A stretch of DNA of 64,000 bases. It comes from a marine actinobacterium MedAcidi-G2B (GTDB lineage Bacteria > Actinomycetota > Acidimicrobiia > Acidimicrobiales > MedAcidi-G1). A model generated the notes under the pieces. That model made no database searches and was not told the DNA's origin. It saw nothing but the letters and a program-made list of their open reading frames with translations. Location: the NCBI GenBank assembly GCA_000817115.1, contig JUEO01000001.1, positions 1-64,000 on the forward strand, given 5' to 3'. The position numbers and the translations under genes are program-made. Every line of letters starts with the position of its first letter. Positions within the stretch are counted from its first letter, which is position 1. Below are positions 25,787-34,054 of the stretch, piece after piece.

Positions 25787-27067
25787 ATGATTGATCTTCG
25801 AAACTTACGAAATAACCCAGAAGGTGTAATTCAAGCTATTGAAAGACGCGGTGAAGATCGTAAGGCTCTTGACGATGTGCTTACTTTGGACGTGCAGCAG
25901 CGTGAAGTTGCCGCAGAAAGAGATGAAATACGGAACCAAATAAGAAATCTTTCACAAGAGGTGGGGGGTCTTCATAAAGACGGGCGTGGAGACGAGGCAA
26001 CAAAACTTCAAGAGCAAAGTCGAGAGTTAGGAAAAATTGAAGAGAAGCTAAATGACAAAGCAGACCAGATTGCTGAAGAAATAAAAAACATACTGCTTTC
26101 AGTGCCAAATATTCCTGCAACAGAGTGTCCAGATGGAAGTGGGGAAGAAGACAACATAATTCTTCGGTACGAAAATTTTGATAAGAACTCGTACAAAGAT
26201 CATCAACGAGTACCTCATTGGGAAATCGCCACAGAACTTGGCTTATTAGACGTTGAGCGTGGAACCAAAATGTCTGGTGCCATGTTTGTTATGTACACAG
26301 GGCTCGGAGCAACTTTATGCAGAGCATTGATTCAATACGGACTTGATCGAAATGCTGATACTTATAAAGAAATTCGTCCGCCAACCTTAGTAAAAACTGA
26401 AACCATGGTTTCTACAGGCCACCTGCCAAAATTCGTAGACGACGCTTATCATCTTGAACGAGATGACCTTTGGGCAATCCCTACAGCTGAAGTTCCATTG
26501 ACCTCATTGGCACGTGATGAAACTCTTGATGAATCAGACTTACCCATGAAACTTATGGCACATACCTCATGTTTCCGACGTGAAGCAGGATCTGCTGGTC
26601 GCGATACAAGAGGATTACTACGAGTTCATGAATTCGACAAAGTTGAATTGCTTGCCTACGCAACCCCGGAACAGTCCGAGGAAGTTCATGCCGATATTTT
26701 AAACAGAGCCGAAACAGCGATCTCTGATCTTGGTTTGGCCTACAGAGTTCTTGATCTTTGTACAGGAGACCTTGGCGCATCATCGGCTCGTACATTTGAT
26801 ATTGAGGTTTATGCTCCAGGAGCAGATCAGTGGCTGGAGGTTTCTTCCGTGTCGTGGTTCAGCGACTATCAAGCACGCAGAGCTAACGTTCGCTACAGAC
26901 AACAAGACCAAAAAGGCACATCAGTCGTTAACACTCTAAATGGATCAGGCTTAGCTGTGCCGCGAGTATGGGCTGCAGTGGTTGAGACATGGCGACAACC
27001 AGATGGGACGATCACAGTTCCTGAACCCTTGCAACCTTATATGCGTGGAGCGACTGTCATTAACTAA
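25787..27067 (+). CDS. serS: Seryl-tRNA synthetase
   Basis: Charges tRNA-Ser with serine. The N-terminal 110 residues form the antiparallel coiled-coil arm that clasps the tRNA variable loop. The class II core follows with motif 2 (TSCFRREAGSAGRDTRGLLRVHEFDKVELL) and motif 3 (NGSGLAVPRVWAAVVETWRQPDG), plus the serine-site TAEVPLT. At 426 residues it is complete. It lies 10 bp after ctaG and its 3' end overlaps the convergent crcB gene by 8 bp. Confidence 0.97.
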   Translation: MIDLRNLRNNPEGVIQAIERRGEDRKALDDVLTLDVQQREVAAERDEIRNQIRNLSQEVGGLHKDGRGDEATKLQEQSRELGKIEEKLNDKADQIAEEIKNILLSVPNIPATECPDGSGEEDNIILRYENFDKNSYKDHQRVPHWEIATELGLLDVERGTKMSGAMFVMYTGLGATLCRALIQYGLDRNADTYKEIRPPTLVKTETMVSTGHLPKFVDDAYHLERDDLWAIPTAEVPLTSLARDETLDESDLPMKLMAHTSCFRREAGSAGRDTRGLLRVHEFDKVELLAYATPEQSEEVHADILNRAETAISDLGLAYRVLDLCTGDLGASSARTFDIEVYAPGADQWLEVSSVSWFSDYQARRANVRYRQQDQKGTSVVNTLNGSGLAVPRVWAAVVETWRQPDGTITVPEPLQPYMRGATVIN

Positions 27068-27380
27068 TTGACAATCCAAGTCCAGCAGCAGAAATACTTA
27101 ACACTGCAGTCCCAGCCACATAACTTGACGCAATTAGTAAACCTCGGCTTTCTTGGAGTGAGACGCTATCGGAAGCAAAAGCAGAAAAAGTCGTAAAAGC
27201 TCCTAGCCCTCCAATCCCGATTGCGGTGATCTGTGCATCCACCCAATTAGAAGTACATGCAAGAAGAAACGAACCAATTACATTAACCATCAGAATACCA
27301 ATCGGTCCGCGCTCACCAATAATCCATCGGACGTATGCGCCTAACGCAGATAAAAATATAAAAGAAAAAATTACAACCAT
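27060..27380 (-). CDS. crcB: Fluoride channel CrcB/Fluc, copy 1
   Basis: A four-helix membrane protein of 106 residues that lets fluoride leave the cell. The Fluc signature is GIGGLGAFTTFSAFASD near 53-69, with the conserved central threonine-rich turn and phenylalanines; the N-terminal GAYVRWIIG segment also fits. It overlaps the upstream paralogue (27371-27739) by 10 bp. Two adjacent, diverged copies usually make a heterodimer with opposed subunits. Confidence 0.9.
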   Translation of the reverse strand: MVVIFSFIFLSALGAYVRWIIGERGPIGILMVNVIGSFLLACTSNWVDAQITAIGIGGLGAFTTFSAFASDSVSLQESRGLLIASSYVAGTAVLSISAAGLGLSIS

Positions 27381-27739
27381 CGTTTACTCGTCTCACGTCC
27401 AACTAGAAAAAATAACAGTCCACCAATTATGGAAATAGACGCATAAATCAAAGCCTCATTTAACTGAGAGTCTCTCATGAGAGAAGCTGTGTCAACAGCA
27501 AACGTAGAAAAGGTTGTCATCCCACCACAAAACCCAACTCCAAGAAGTAAATAAATTTTTTGGGTTACTTTTTTACCTAATAAAATTCCAAGAAAACAGC
27601 ACCCGGTGACGTTTATAGACAAAATCATCCAAGGAATTTGACCATATGAAGATAAAGAAAATTTGGTTTGGAGGATCCATCGAACCCCAGCCCCGCACAC
27701 CCCTCCAAAAGCAACTGCTAATGATTTAGTGAATCGCAT
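27371..27739 (-). CDS. crcB: Fluoride channel CrcB/Fluc, copy 2
   Basis: The first gene of the Fluc pair, 122 residues, four helices. It holds GGVCGAGVRWILQTKF at the start, INVTGCCFLGILLG with the channel Asn, and GFCGGMTTFSTFAVDTASL. It is probably the partner of the protein encoded at 27060-27380, giving an inward/outward-facing heterodimer. I saw no fluoride riboswitch in the 57-bp upstream gap shared with pdxH. Confidence 0.9.
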   Translation of the reverse strand: MRFTKSLAVAFGGVCGAGVRWILQTKFSLSSYGQIPWMILSINVTGCCFLGILLGKKVTQKIYLLLGVGFCGGMTTFSTFAVDTASLMRDSQLNEALIYASISIIGGLLFFLVGRETSKRWL

Positions 27740-27796
27740 TCCAGAACCTTAGACCTTTAGCAGTCATTAACGGTTCAGATTAGGTACTCTGCCAGT

Positions 27797-28432
27797 GTGG
27801 ACTTAAGTGAAATACGCCAAACCTATGAAACAAAAGGACTGGATTTACCTGATCTCTCTCCAAATCCAACTACTCAATTTCAAACCTGGTATGAGGAAGT
27901 AACTAAGGCAGGATATTTAGAACCAAACGCAATGGTTCTCTCAACAACAACCTCGGAAGGATGGCCAAGAGCACGAATTGTTCTTTTAAAAACATTTAAT
28001 GACGATGGATTTTGCTTCTTTACAAATTTGACGAGCGACAAAGCATCAGATTTGGCTGCAACAGTGAACGCTTCGCTTACTTTTCCTTGGGTGTCTTTAC
28101 GGCGACAAGTCAACATCTTTGGGAGGTCCAAACAACTGACACCAGAAGAGGTTGACACTTATTGGCTAACTCGACCAAGAGGAAGCCAAATAGGAGCTTG
28201 GGCTTCTAATCAAAGTTCGGTGATCCCTAACAGGGAATATCTAGATGATCGATTTAAATTTGAAGAAGAACGATGGGAAGACCAACTGATAGAACGGCCA
28301 AGTCATTGGGGTGGATTTCGGATTGTTCCAGAAAGGTTTGAATTTTGGCAAGGGCGGCTAAATCGTCTTCATGACCGCCTTTGTTACCGACGGATAGAAA
28401 ACGATTGGGTTATTGAACGGTTATCGCCGTAA
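27797..28432 (+). CDS. pdxH: Pyridoxamine 5'-phosphate oxidase
   Basis: An FMN enzyme that makes pyridoxal 5'-phosphate, the cofactor used by HemL and the aldolase-like protein in this window. The 211 residues include AMVLSTTTSEGWPRARIVLLKTFNDDGFCFFTN, the FMN site SLRRQVNIFGRSKQL, WLTRPRGSQIGAWASNQS and the C-terminal FWQGRLNRLHDRLCYRR. It starts at GTG 27797. The 3' end overlaps the convergent ccdA-like gene by 12 bp. Confidence 0.95.
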   Translation: MDLSEIRQTYETKGLDLPDLSPNPTTQFQTWYEEVTKAGYLEPNAMVLSTTTSEGWPRARIVLLKTFNDDGFCFFTNLTSDKASDLAATVNASLTFPWVSLRRQVNIFGRSKQLTPEEVDTYWLTRPRGSQIGAWASNQSSVIPNREYLDDRFKFEEERWEDQLIERPSHWGGFRIVPERFEFWQGRLNRLHDRLCYRRIENDWVIERLSP

Positions 28433-29521
28433 TTTATTTAAAGATTTTATTGCCAACATAAAAAATAAAATCAATATGAATAAAGTTAAAAATATTTCTA
28501 AAGGAGTCGCCCACCGCGATGGATAAGTCAGCCAATTAGACATACGAGATGGCCAATTCAGAAGAAGTTTATAAAGCGGAAGAGCCAGCATTTCTCCTCT
28601 ATAAATCAGTCCTTCGCCGGTAACCCAACACGCCAAAACCAGCCAGTAACTCATTTTCTTAATTCTGCTATTTAAAGCGGGCCCAACTCCCCAAATCACC
28701 GTAGTTAGAACGAGTAGCCATAAGGTAAGACCGACTTGCACTCCACCGATGCCAGTAACCCAGTTTGCTAGATGAGCTTGTGCTTTACTTACAGCGTCGA
28801 GAAGCGAATTAGAATTAGTAGCAGGATTGTTTAAAATTTGGAGTTCAAAGATTCCGTAAGAAATTAAATAGCACCCTCCCGCAATTAAAAGAACACCACT
28901 TAAACGATCCATGTAGGGAAGGAGTTTTCTTAGGTTCAGAACAATGCCGCTTCTTGCAGCAGCTAAAGAAACCGTGAGAATAGTAATAACTGAAGCCATT
29001 CCAAAAGCAAAAACAAAGTAAGTAATGACACCTTCTAAGACTCCTTCACGGCTAAAACTATCGGCTACTTGGAGAAGAAAAATAGGGGCAGCGCAACCTA
29101 TTGAGACGATTGCATATGACACGCCAAAACCAAAAACCGACCAAAGTTCCGTTGTGTTCGGACCTCGAGGAGATGCACCTAAAGAAAATTTGATTTGCCG
29201 ACCCGAAATTATTGCTAACCCATAAGGGATAAACAACCCTCCAAATACAATGGTTAACCAAGGAGATACTCGTGCAATGGATTCTTCGGTAGTTAGGAAA
29301 CTCACCGCCAGCCCGACGCCACCGAAAACCAGTACAAACCCACTTGCCATTGTGAGGCTGATGAGGAAGGCTCTCCAAATTTGTTCAGGCCTTGGTTCTT
29401 GATTAGAGGACCCTTTGCTTAAAAAATATCCCAACCAAGTGGGGAGCATGGCAAAACCACAAGGGTTAATAGCTGTGATTAAACCCAAAGTGAAGGGGAG
29501 TGCCAGTTTTATATCAATCAT
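28421..29521 (-). CDS. CcdA-like cytochrome c biogenesis / thiol-transport membrane protein
   Basis: A membrane protein of 366 residues in the DsbD/CcdA family, which carries reducing power across the membrane for cytochrome c maturation. The N-terminal half has the family start LPFTLGLITAINPCGFAMLPTWLGYFL and VSIGCAAPIFLLQV, each with one cysteine of the expected pair. The C-terminal third adds extra helices beyond the usual six. ATG 29521 overlaps the stop of the TlpA-like gene by one base (TAATG), so the two work as a unit. The cytochromes c encoded here (ctaC, 58786, 63216) are likely beneficiaries. Confidence 0.85.
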   Translation of the reverse strand: MIDIKLALPFTLGLITAINPCGFAMLPTWLGYFLSKGSSNQEPRPEQIWRAFLISLTMASGFVLVFGGVGLAVSFLTTEESIARVSPWLTIVFGGLFIPYGLAIISGRQIKFSLGASPRGPNTTELWSVFGFGVSYAIVSIGCAAPIFLLQVADSFSREGVLEGVITYFVFAFGMASVITILTVSLAAARSGIVLNLRKLLPYMDRLSGVLLIAGGCYLISYGIFELQILNNPATNSNSLLDAVSKAQAHLANWVTGIGGVQVGLTLWLLVLTTVIWGVGPALNSRIKKMSYWLVLACWVTGEGLIYRGEMLALPLYKLLLNWPSRMSNWLTYPSRWATPLEIFLTLFILILFFMLAIKSLNKLRR

Positions 29522-30021
29522 TAACGAATCCAAGATATTTTCATGTCAAGATCAGTGCTTGAGATTTGACCAATGTGTAAATCAATTAAGTCGCCTTGCT
29601 TGCTGATGAAAACAGTAGCTGGAAGTCCAACTACTCCTAACTCAATTAAGAAATTTCCTTCTGGGTCACTTCCGGTGAGATAGCTAATTTCGGTAGCATT
29701 TATCATCTCTTTTGCTTTGGTGGGAGAGTCGCTAACATTTATGCCCAAAAAATCAATTTCATCTTTAAACCTTTGATTTGAAGATTCAAACATTGGCAAT
29801 TCCTCAAGACATGGCGCACACCAGGTAGCCCAGAAGTTCACTATTAAGGGCCGCCCAGTTTCAGATACTAAATCTCCAAGAGTTGTATCTCTTCCATCGG
29901 TTAAAGAAACGGGAAGAGAAAAAAGATCAGTAGATGCCGATTCGTTTCTTGAGTCGCTCAGAAAAAAGATTGCGATCCCAACTAAAAGAGCAAGTATGGC
30001 TGCTATTAATAATTTACGCAC
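29521..30021 (-). CDS. TlpA/ResA-like membrane-anchored thioredoxin
   Basis: An extracytoplasmic thiol-disulfide oxidoreductase of 166 residues. One N-terminal anchor helix (LLIAAILALLVGIAIFFL) is followed by a thioredoxin fold with the active site WATWCAPCLEELP and the cis-proline segment VVGLPATVFI. It probably keeps apocytochrome c cysteines reduced for heme attachment, using electrons from the CcdA-like protein encoded immediately downstream. It starts at GTG 30021. Confidence 0.9.
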   Translation of the reverse strand: MRKLLIAAILALLVGIAIFFLSDSRNESASTDLFSLPVSLTDGRDTTLGDLVSETGRPLIVNFWATWCAPCLEELPMFESSNQRFKDEIDFLGINVSDSPTKAKEMINATEISYLTGSDPEGNFLIELGVVGLPATVFISKQGDLIDLHIGQISSTDLDMKISWIR

Positions 30022-30102
30022 ACTTGCAACGTATCGTGATCAGAAGCCGACGGGTCGGGGCTCGCCTAAACGTCACCCCAACCCGCCATTTTTTTCATTC
30101 AG

Positions 30103-30441
30103 TTATGCTGAACGTAGCTCTGACTGAAGGTGAATCGGAACTGGGATTACGGGCAGTTCTTCATCTGGTCGTGGAACTTTTGACGGTCGGCCACGTCTTC
30201 GTTTGTTTGCAATAAGTTTTCCTTTTCGGAATATTTGCCCTCCCCAGACACCCCATGGCTCATGTCGAGCAATTGCTGCTTCTAAGCATTCCAATATCAC
30301 GGGACAATCCGCGCATATACGTTTTGCTTCTGCAATATCACCAAGATGATCTGAGAAGAACACATCAGTGGGGACGCCAACTCGCATACATGCGGCCTCT
30401 GACCTCCAAATTTCTGGTTTAAATTCTAAAAGTGTTTCCAT
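30103..30441 (-). CDS. whiB7: WhiB7-type iron-sulfur transcription regulator
   Basis: 112 residues. The WhiB cluster ligands are Cys18, Cys43, Cys46 and Cys52 (ICADCPVILEC). The turn EPWGVWGGQIF (61-71) and a C-terminal AT-hook KRRRGRPSK (80-88) match mycobacterial WhiB7, which binds sigma A and AT-rich promoter DNA to turn on ribosome-protection and drug-resistance genes. This copy has an extra 24 residues after the hook. A ribosome site AAAGGA lies 7 bases before ATG 30441. The 5' leader (30442-30790) contains a terminator and an upstream ORF, as expected for whiB7 attenuation. Confidence 0.88.
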   Translation of the reverse strand: METLLEFKPEIWRSEAACMRVGVPTDVFFSDHLGDIAEAKRICADCPVILECLEAAIARHEPWGVWGGQIFRKGKLIANKRRRGRPSKVPRPDEELPVIPVPIHLQSELRSA

Positions 30442-30492
30442 AGTTTTTCCTTTGTTTGATTAATAGATGATTAGCGAGAACGGTGAAAAATT

Positions 30493-30518
30493 AAAAAAGC
30501 CGCCGGATTTCCGGCGGC
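30493..30518 (-). terminator. Rho-independent terminator in the whiB7 leader
   Basis: On the minus strand the RNA reads GCCGCCGG-AAAU-CCGGCGGC followed by six U. This is a perfect 8-bp GC stem with a 4-base loop, the strongest intrinsic terminator in the window. It lies 50 bp upstream of the whiB7 start, not after a long gene, so it would stop transcripts entering whiB7 unless it is prevented from folding. Confidence 0.88.
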
Positions 30519-30608
30519 CTCAAGGAATTTGTTGTTCTAGTTAGTTAACTAGTTACTCCCCGAGGCCTTTGATGGTTTGTCCAGAACATAAATGTGTTCT
30601 TAAAGGCC
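30516..30608 (-). promoter_or_regulatory. Competing leader hairpins (candidate whiB7 attenuator)
   Basis: In transcript order: GGCCUUU (30608-30602) can pair with AAAGGCC (30570-30564), enclosing AGAACA/UGUUCU (30600-30595 / 30588-30583). The 3' arm of that hairpin overlaps GGCCUCGGGG (30567-30558), which can instead pair over 10 bp (two G-U pairs) with CCUUGAGGCC (30525-30516). That second pairing takes the first three bases of the terminator stem. The first and second hairpins exclude each other, and the second disturbs the terminator. This is the logic of an attenuator. Confidence 0.55.
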
Positions 30609-30703
30609 CAAGATTTTGGTGAATAGGCAAAGGTGGATAGACGCGAAGCGAGAACCGATTTAACGGTTTTGTGAATCAAATTGTGGTTGATTTTCGCTTT
30701 CAT
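30545..30703 (-). CDS. Upstream ORF (52 aa) in the whiB7 leader
   Basis: A 52-codon frame starting at ATG 30703 with AAAGGA four bases before it, encoding a basic peptide that starts MKAKINHNLIHK and ends RPRGVTS. It covers both arms of the first leader hairpin and stops 27 bases before the terminator stem. Translation would therefore decide which hairpins form. Mycobacterial whiB7 also has a leader ORF, although usually shorter. The peptide itself has no family that I recognise. Confidence 0.45.
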   Translation of the reverse strand: MKAKINHNLIHKTVKSVLASRLSTFAYSPKSWAFKNTFMFWTNHQRPRGVTS

Positions 30704-30769
30704 GATTCCTTTAGTATCTCTTTACTCTAAAACTCCAACTTAATGATAGAGGAATTCACTAAGAGTGAC

Positions 30770-30799
30770 TACTCAACACCATTTAGTGAGGAATGTCAA
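30770..30799 (-). promoter_or_regulatory. Possible whiB7 leader promoter
   Basis: A perfect -35 hexamer TTGACA lies at 30799-30794 on the minus strand, preceded by AT-rich sequence (AGTAATTTATTCA). That is the site where WhiB7 with sigma A would bind for autoregulation. The -10 element is weak (TTGAGT with a 17-base spacer). Transcription from here would give a leader of about 320 bases. Confidence 0.3.
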
Positions 30800-30808
30800 A
30801 TGAATAAA

Positions 30809-31912
30809 TTACTTGATCTTATAAATTTTGAGTCCTTGCGATTCTTCTTCAGAGGCTTCACCTAAAAACCGTAAATGGAGAAGGTGAGCGTAAGTTTCAC
30901 TTGCAGCCATATCTCCCCAAGATCGTTCTTTAAACAGACGTTTCATATAAGTTTCAACAGTCGCAGGGCCTAATTCATCTCCAGCTTCACGAATTGAATC
31001 AAGACGTTCTACATGATGTTCAATGATATTTTCGGCCCGCCCCTTTAGATCTACAAAAGGATGGCCATGGGCTGGTAAAACTTTCGAAACATCAGAGAAT
31101 TCGTTCATCCGCTTTAAAGATTCAATAAAGGTAGCAAGAGGATTTTCTAGATTCGTTATTCCTCCGATGTGAGGAGTAATTGTAGGGAGAACATGATCTC
31201 CTGAAAAAAATAACCCATCATTTGGATCGTATAAGCAAAGGTGGTCGTGGGTGTGTCCTGGAGTATGGACCGCCAACCAGTTTCTCTTACCAAGAGAAAT
31301 TTCTTCCAGATCACCGACTGTCCAGTTCGCTTCAGGGGGTCTAAATATTTTGCTATTTATGCCAAATCCAGTGGCTCCCCATGCTCGGATTTGCTCTGAG
31401 CTTGGTGGTTCTCGTTCAGTGCCCCAAGGGTTTGTACGTCTCATATGATTACGAAATTTTTCGATATCCTCATCATCAGCAAGATCAAGAGCTGTTATAT
31501 CAGGATCTTCAAAATATTCACTTGGATCAGGTGGAGCATAGGCAGAACTAAAATCATGATGAGTAAGTACTTTTATTTCATGGTCCGCTTGTAAGCGGTG
31601 GACACCGCCATAGTGATCCGGATGACTATGGGTCACAACAGCAGTGTGAATATTTTTTATATCAGCATTAAGTTGGCCTAAGCGAGACCTAAGTGCTGCC
31701 CACGATTCTTCACTTGGTAATCCTGGGTCAATTAAAGCGAAACCATCTTCATCTTCAAGCGCATAACAATTGACGTGGCCAAGGCCGGGCATAGACACAG
31801 GTAGTTGCATCCGATAAATACCTTCAGCTACCTCTGTAATGAGTTCTTCAGCTTGTTCTTGTTCTTGTCTTGGGGGCTTGACGGCTTGCAGCTCGTCGTG
31901 CGTATGAGTCAC
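30809..31912 (-). CDS. Metallo-beta-lactamase-fold hydrolase
   Basis: A 367-residue dinuclear-zinc hydrolase. Ligand motifs are THSHPDHYGG (about 95-104), HTPGHTHDHLCLYD (about 218-231), FFSGDHVLP and KVLPAHGHPF. The C-terminal helical part (HHVERLDSIREAGDELGPATVETYMKRLF) matches the winged-helix extension of the LACTB2-like and glyoxalase-II-like groups. It may hydrolyse a thioester or RNA. The substrate is not clear. Its stop lies just upstream of the whiB7 leader on the same strand. Confidence 0.88.
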   Translation of the reverse strand: MTHTHDELQAVKPPRQEQEQAEELITEVAEGIYRMQLPVSMPGLGHVNCYALEDEDGFALIDPGLPSEESWAALRSRLGQLNADIKNIHTAVVTHSHPDHYGGVHRLQADHEIKVLTHHDFSSAYAPPDPSEYFEDPDITALDLADDEDIEKFRNHMRRTNPWGTEREPPSSEQIRAWGATGFGINSKIFRPPEANWTVGDLEEISLGKRNWLAVHTPGHTHDHLCLYDPNDGLFFSGDHVLPTITPHIGGITNLENPLATFIESLKRMNEFSDVSKVLPAHGHPFVDLKGRAENIIEHHVERLDSIREAGDELGPATVETYMKRLFKERSWGDMAASETYAHLLHLRFLGEASEEESQGLKIYKIK

Positions 31913-31951
31913 GGTTGATACCTCAGGGTTTATTTCATTATGAAAGGACAG

Positions 31952-32488
31952 TTAATTAGAATTAATGAAGTGGTCACGATAATAGCGAAGTTCAATGACT
32001 GATTCTTGAATATCATTCAACGCCCTATGACCTCCACTTTTTTTCGGAGCATTGGTTAACACATCAGGATTCCATCTTCGAGCCAACTCTTTGATTGTAG
32101 ATACGTCAATGCAGCGGTAATGAAGAAAGTTATCGATCTCAGGGAAAGCCTTAATTAAAAACCTTCGGTCAGTCCCTATAGAGTTTCCACAAAGAGGCAC
32201 CGAACCTGCTTCTTGAACATGAGATTGAATAAATTGGAGAGTTTCTATACCTGCCTGCTCAAGTGAAAGAGAGGACTGCTCTATCTCTGTAAGAAGTCCT
32301 GAAGTTTCGTGCATATTTCTTACGTAATCGTTCATAATTGAGAGGGTTTCATCTGGATGATGAATAACTAGATCAGGACCCTCTGCAACGATTTCTAATT
32401 CATCGCTGGTGATCAAAGTAGCAATTTCAACAATCACGTCTCTTTCTGGATCTAAACCAGTCATTTCAAGATCTATCCAAACCAACAT
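31952..32488 (-). CDS. orn: Oligoribonuclease
   Basis: A DEDDh 3'-5' exoribonuclease that degrades dinucleotides and other short RNAs. Exo I is WIDLEMTGLDPERDVIVEIATLIT at the start, Exo II is VPLCGNSIGTDRRFLIKAFPEIDNFLHYRCIDVSTIKEL, and Exo III is HRALNDIQESVIELRYYR. At 178 residues it is full length. It is divergent from dut. Confidence 0.96.
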   Translation of the reverse strand: MLVWIDLEMTGLDPERDVIVEIATLITSDELEIVAEGPDLVIHHPDETLSIMNDYVRNMHETSGLLTEIEQSSLSLEQAGIETLQFIQSHVQEAGSVPLCGNSIGTDRRFLIKAFPEIDNFLHYRCIDVSTIKELARRWNPDVLTNAPKKSGGHRALNDIQESVIELRYYRDHFINSN

Positions 32489-32559
32489 GTAATTCAGTCT
32501 ATGGCGCTTTATTGGTACTGAATCATGATCAATGCCTCAATGAAGCGTAAGATCGTTTT

Positions 32560-32997
32560 ATGATGGAAATCCCAATTACACGTATTGATTCTGACCTACC
32601 TCTTCCTGCATATGCAAAAGAAGGTGATGCAGGTGCAGATCTAGTTGCTAATGAAAATGTCATGCTCCCTCCAGCAGGTGGACGCGCTCTAATCTCTACA
32701 GGTGTAGCGATCGCGATTCCGGAAGGTTACGCAGGTTTTGTTCAACCACGAAGTGGTCTTGCAGCTAAACATGGTGTTACATGCCTAAACACTCCGGGGC
32801 TTATTGATTCTGGTTATCGAGGAGAATTAAAAGTTTTATTAGTGAATACTGATCCAGAGACACCATTTGCGGTAGTTAAAGGTGAGAGAATAGCGCAACT
32901 GGTTATACAAAGAGTTGAGTCTGTGGAATTTATTGAAGTAGAAGCGTTAAGTGATTCAGATAGAGGATCTGGAGGATTTGGATCAACCGGACGCTAA
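32560..32997 (+). CDS. dut: dUTP diphosphatase
   Basis: Hydrolyses dUTP to dUMP, keeping uracil out of DNA and feeding dTMP synthesis. All five motifs are present: EGDAGADLVA, PRSGLAAKHGV, NTPGLIDSGYRGELKVLLVNTD, GERIAQLVIQRVE and the mobile C-terminal arm RGSGGFGSTGR. At 145 residues it is a trimeric-type enzyme. ATG 32560 is followed directly by a second ATG, so the start may be 3 bases later. Confidence 0.96.
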   Translation: MMEIPITRIDSDLPLPAYAKEGDAGADLVANENVMLPPAGGRALISTGVAIAIPEGYAGFVQPRSGLAAKHGVTCLNTPGLIDSGYRGELKVLLVNTDPETPFAVVKGERIAQLVIQRVESVEFIEVEALSDSDRGSGGFGSTGR

Positions 32998-33073
32998 TCA
33001 ACTAAAGCAAGAGCTTTGTTTTGAAATGATTCTTAACAAGATTCAATAAATTTAAAAGTTTGAGAGACATCAC

Positions 33074-33727
33074 TTGAAAGGCCAAATTACGAAGCTTCCC
33101 AGTTTTGATGGAGTAGACCAAGCAACTCGGCTTACTCCAGTTACCCATCGCATGCGTGAAGTTACATATCAACTAGCTGAGAATGGAATATGGGATTCTC
33201 AATTAATCAAAGAAGTACGTGAGCTCTTTGATTCACTTGCGGAAGAATGGACAGCAACCCGAGATCATCCTCAACGAAATCTGCCGCTATTAGATGCGCT
33301 TGAACGAGGCAACGTTAACGGAGAAGTAGCTTTAGAACTCGGCGCAGGGACATGTATCTCTGCTCGTGTACTCATACCTAAATTTCAGAATTTTTTTGCA
33401 ATAGATCTTTCGTTTGAAATGCTGAAGAATGTAGTTGAAACTGCTCCACCATTGGTCTGTGCTGATGGTTCTTCGCTGCCTTTATCTGACGGAGCTGTAG
33501 ATGTTCTTATTCTCCAGAACATGTTTTTATTTCCAAATGAGGTGTCTCGGTGTATTTCCGAAAAGGGATGTTTAGTTTGGGTGAATAGCAGAGGGTCCGG
33601 AACACCTATACACCTTCCTGTTGAAAAAGTAATTCAATCTCTTGAGGCTGCAACCGGATATGCATGGAATGCTGTTTGCTCAACTATGGGTGAAGCAACA
33701 TGGGCAGTGATTCGCAAAGCACTATAA
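33074..33727 (+). CDS. SAM-dependent methyltransferase (class I, DUF-type)
   Basis: A 217-residue protein with a class I methyltransferase core: GEVALELGAGTCISARVLIPKFQNFFAIDLSFEMLKNV (SAM-binding GxG loop near 95) and CADGSSLPLSDGAVDVLILQNMFLFPNEVSRCISEKGCLVWVNSRG. The substrate is unknown. Translation starts at TTG 33074. It lies downstream of dut with a 76-bp gap. Confidence 0.8.
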   Translation: MKGQITKLPSFDGVDQATRLTPVTHRMREVTYQLAENGIWDSQLIKEVRELFDSLAEEWTATRDHPQRNLPLLDALERGNVNGEVALELGAGTCISARVLIPKFQNFFAIDLSFEMLKNVVETAPPLVCADGSSLPLSDGAVDVLILQNMFLFPNEVSRCISEKGCLVWVNSRGSGTPIHLPVEKVIQSLEAATGYAWNAVCSTMGEATWAVIRKAL

Positions 33728-33732
33728 AACAG

Positions 33733-34008
33733 TTAAGAAAAAGAGGATGAGAATTGTAATTTTTTCCCATCACATTGTAAGTCAATAACTATTTGTCCCT
33801 CATCAATTTTGTAATATGCGACAATATCTCGTCCGGTTTGTGAAAGTTCATCTACGCCTTTTTGAACTGAATTTGTAAAAGTTTCAAGATCGTCAGAACT
33901 AATTCGATGTATACGTAAAAGAGTCGTTAAACCGACGCGTATCAAGTGAGTAAAAGATGAAGAATTAGGTATCTTCACCATTATTACGTCTTGATTATTT
34001 TTGTTCAT
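33733..34008 (-). CDS. Small protein, possibly an anti-sigma-kinase-like fragment
   Basis: 91 residues. The segment HLIRVGLTTLLRIHRISSDDLETFTNSVQKGVDELSQ resembles the N-terminal helices of the RsbW/SpoIIAB-type ATP-binding fold (where the usual text is like RxxVAGLASRxGFxxDDxEDLxxAVDEAC). The ATP-lid motifs that should follow are not present, and the chain ends after two predicted strands. It may be a short stand-alone relative. The match is weak. Transcribed convergently to the methyltransferase. Confidence 0.5.
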   Translation of the reverse strand: MNKNNQDVIMVKIPNSSSFTHLIRVGLTTLLRIHRISSDDLETFTNSVQKGVDELSQTGRDIVAYYKIDEGQIVIDLQCDGKKLQFSSSFS

Positions 34009-34054
34009 TCACCGATTTTGGCATTTATTGACCTAAAAAGGGCACCATAGGAGG

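Noticed and set aside
27740-27796. Fluoride riboswitch upstream of the crcB pair
   Set aside because: The 57-bp gap is too short and shows no recognisable fluoride aptamer core.
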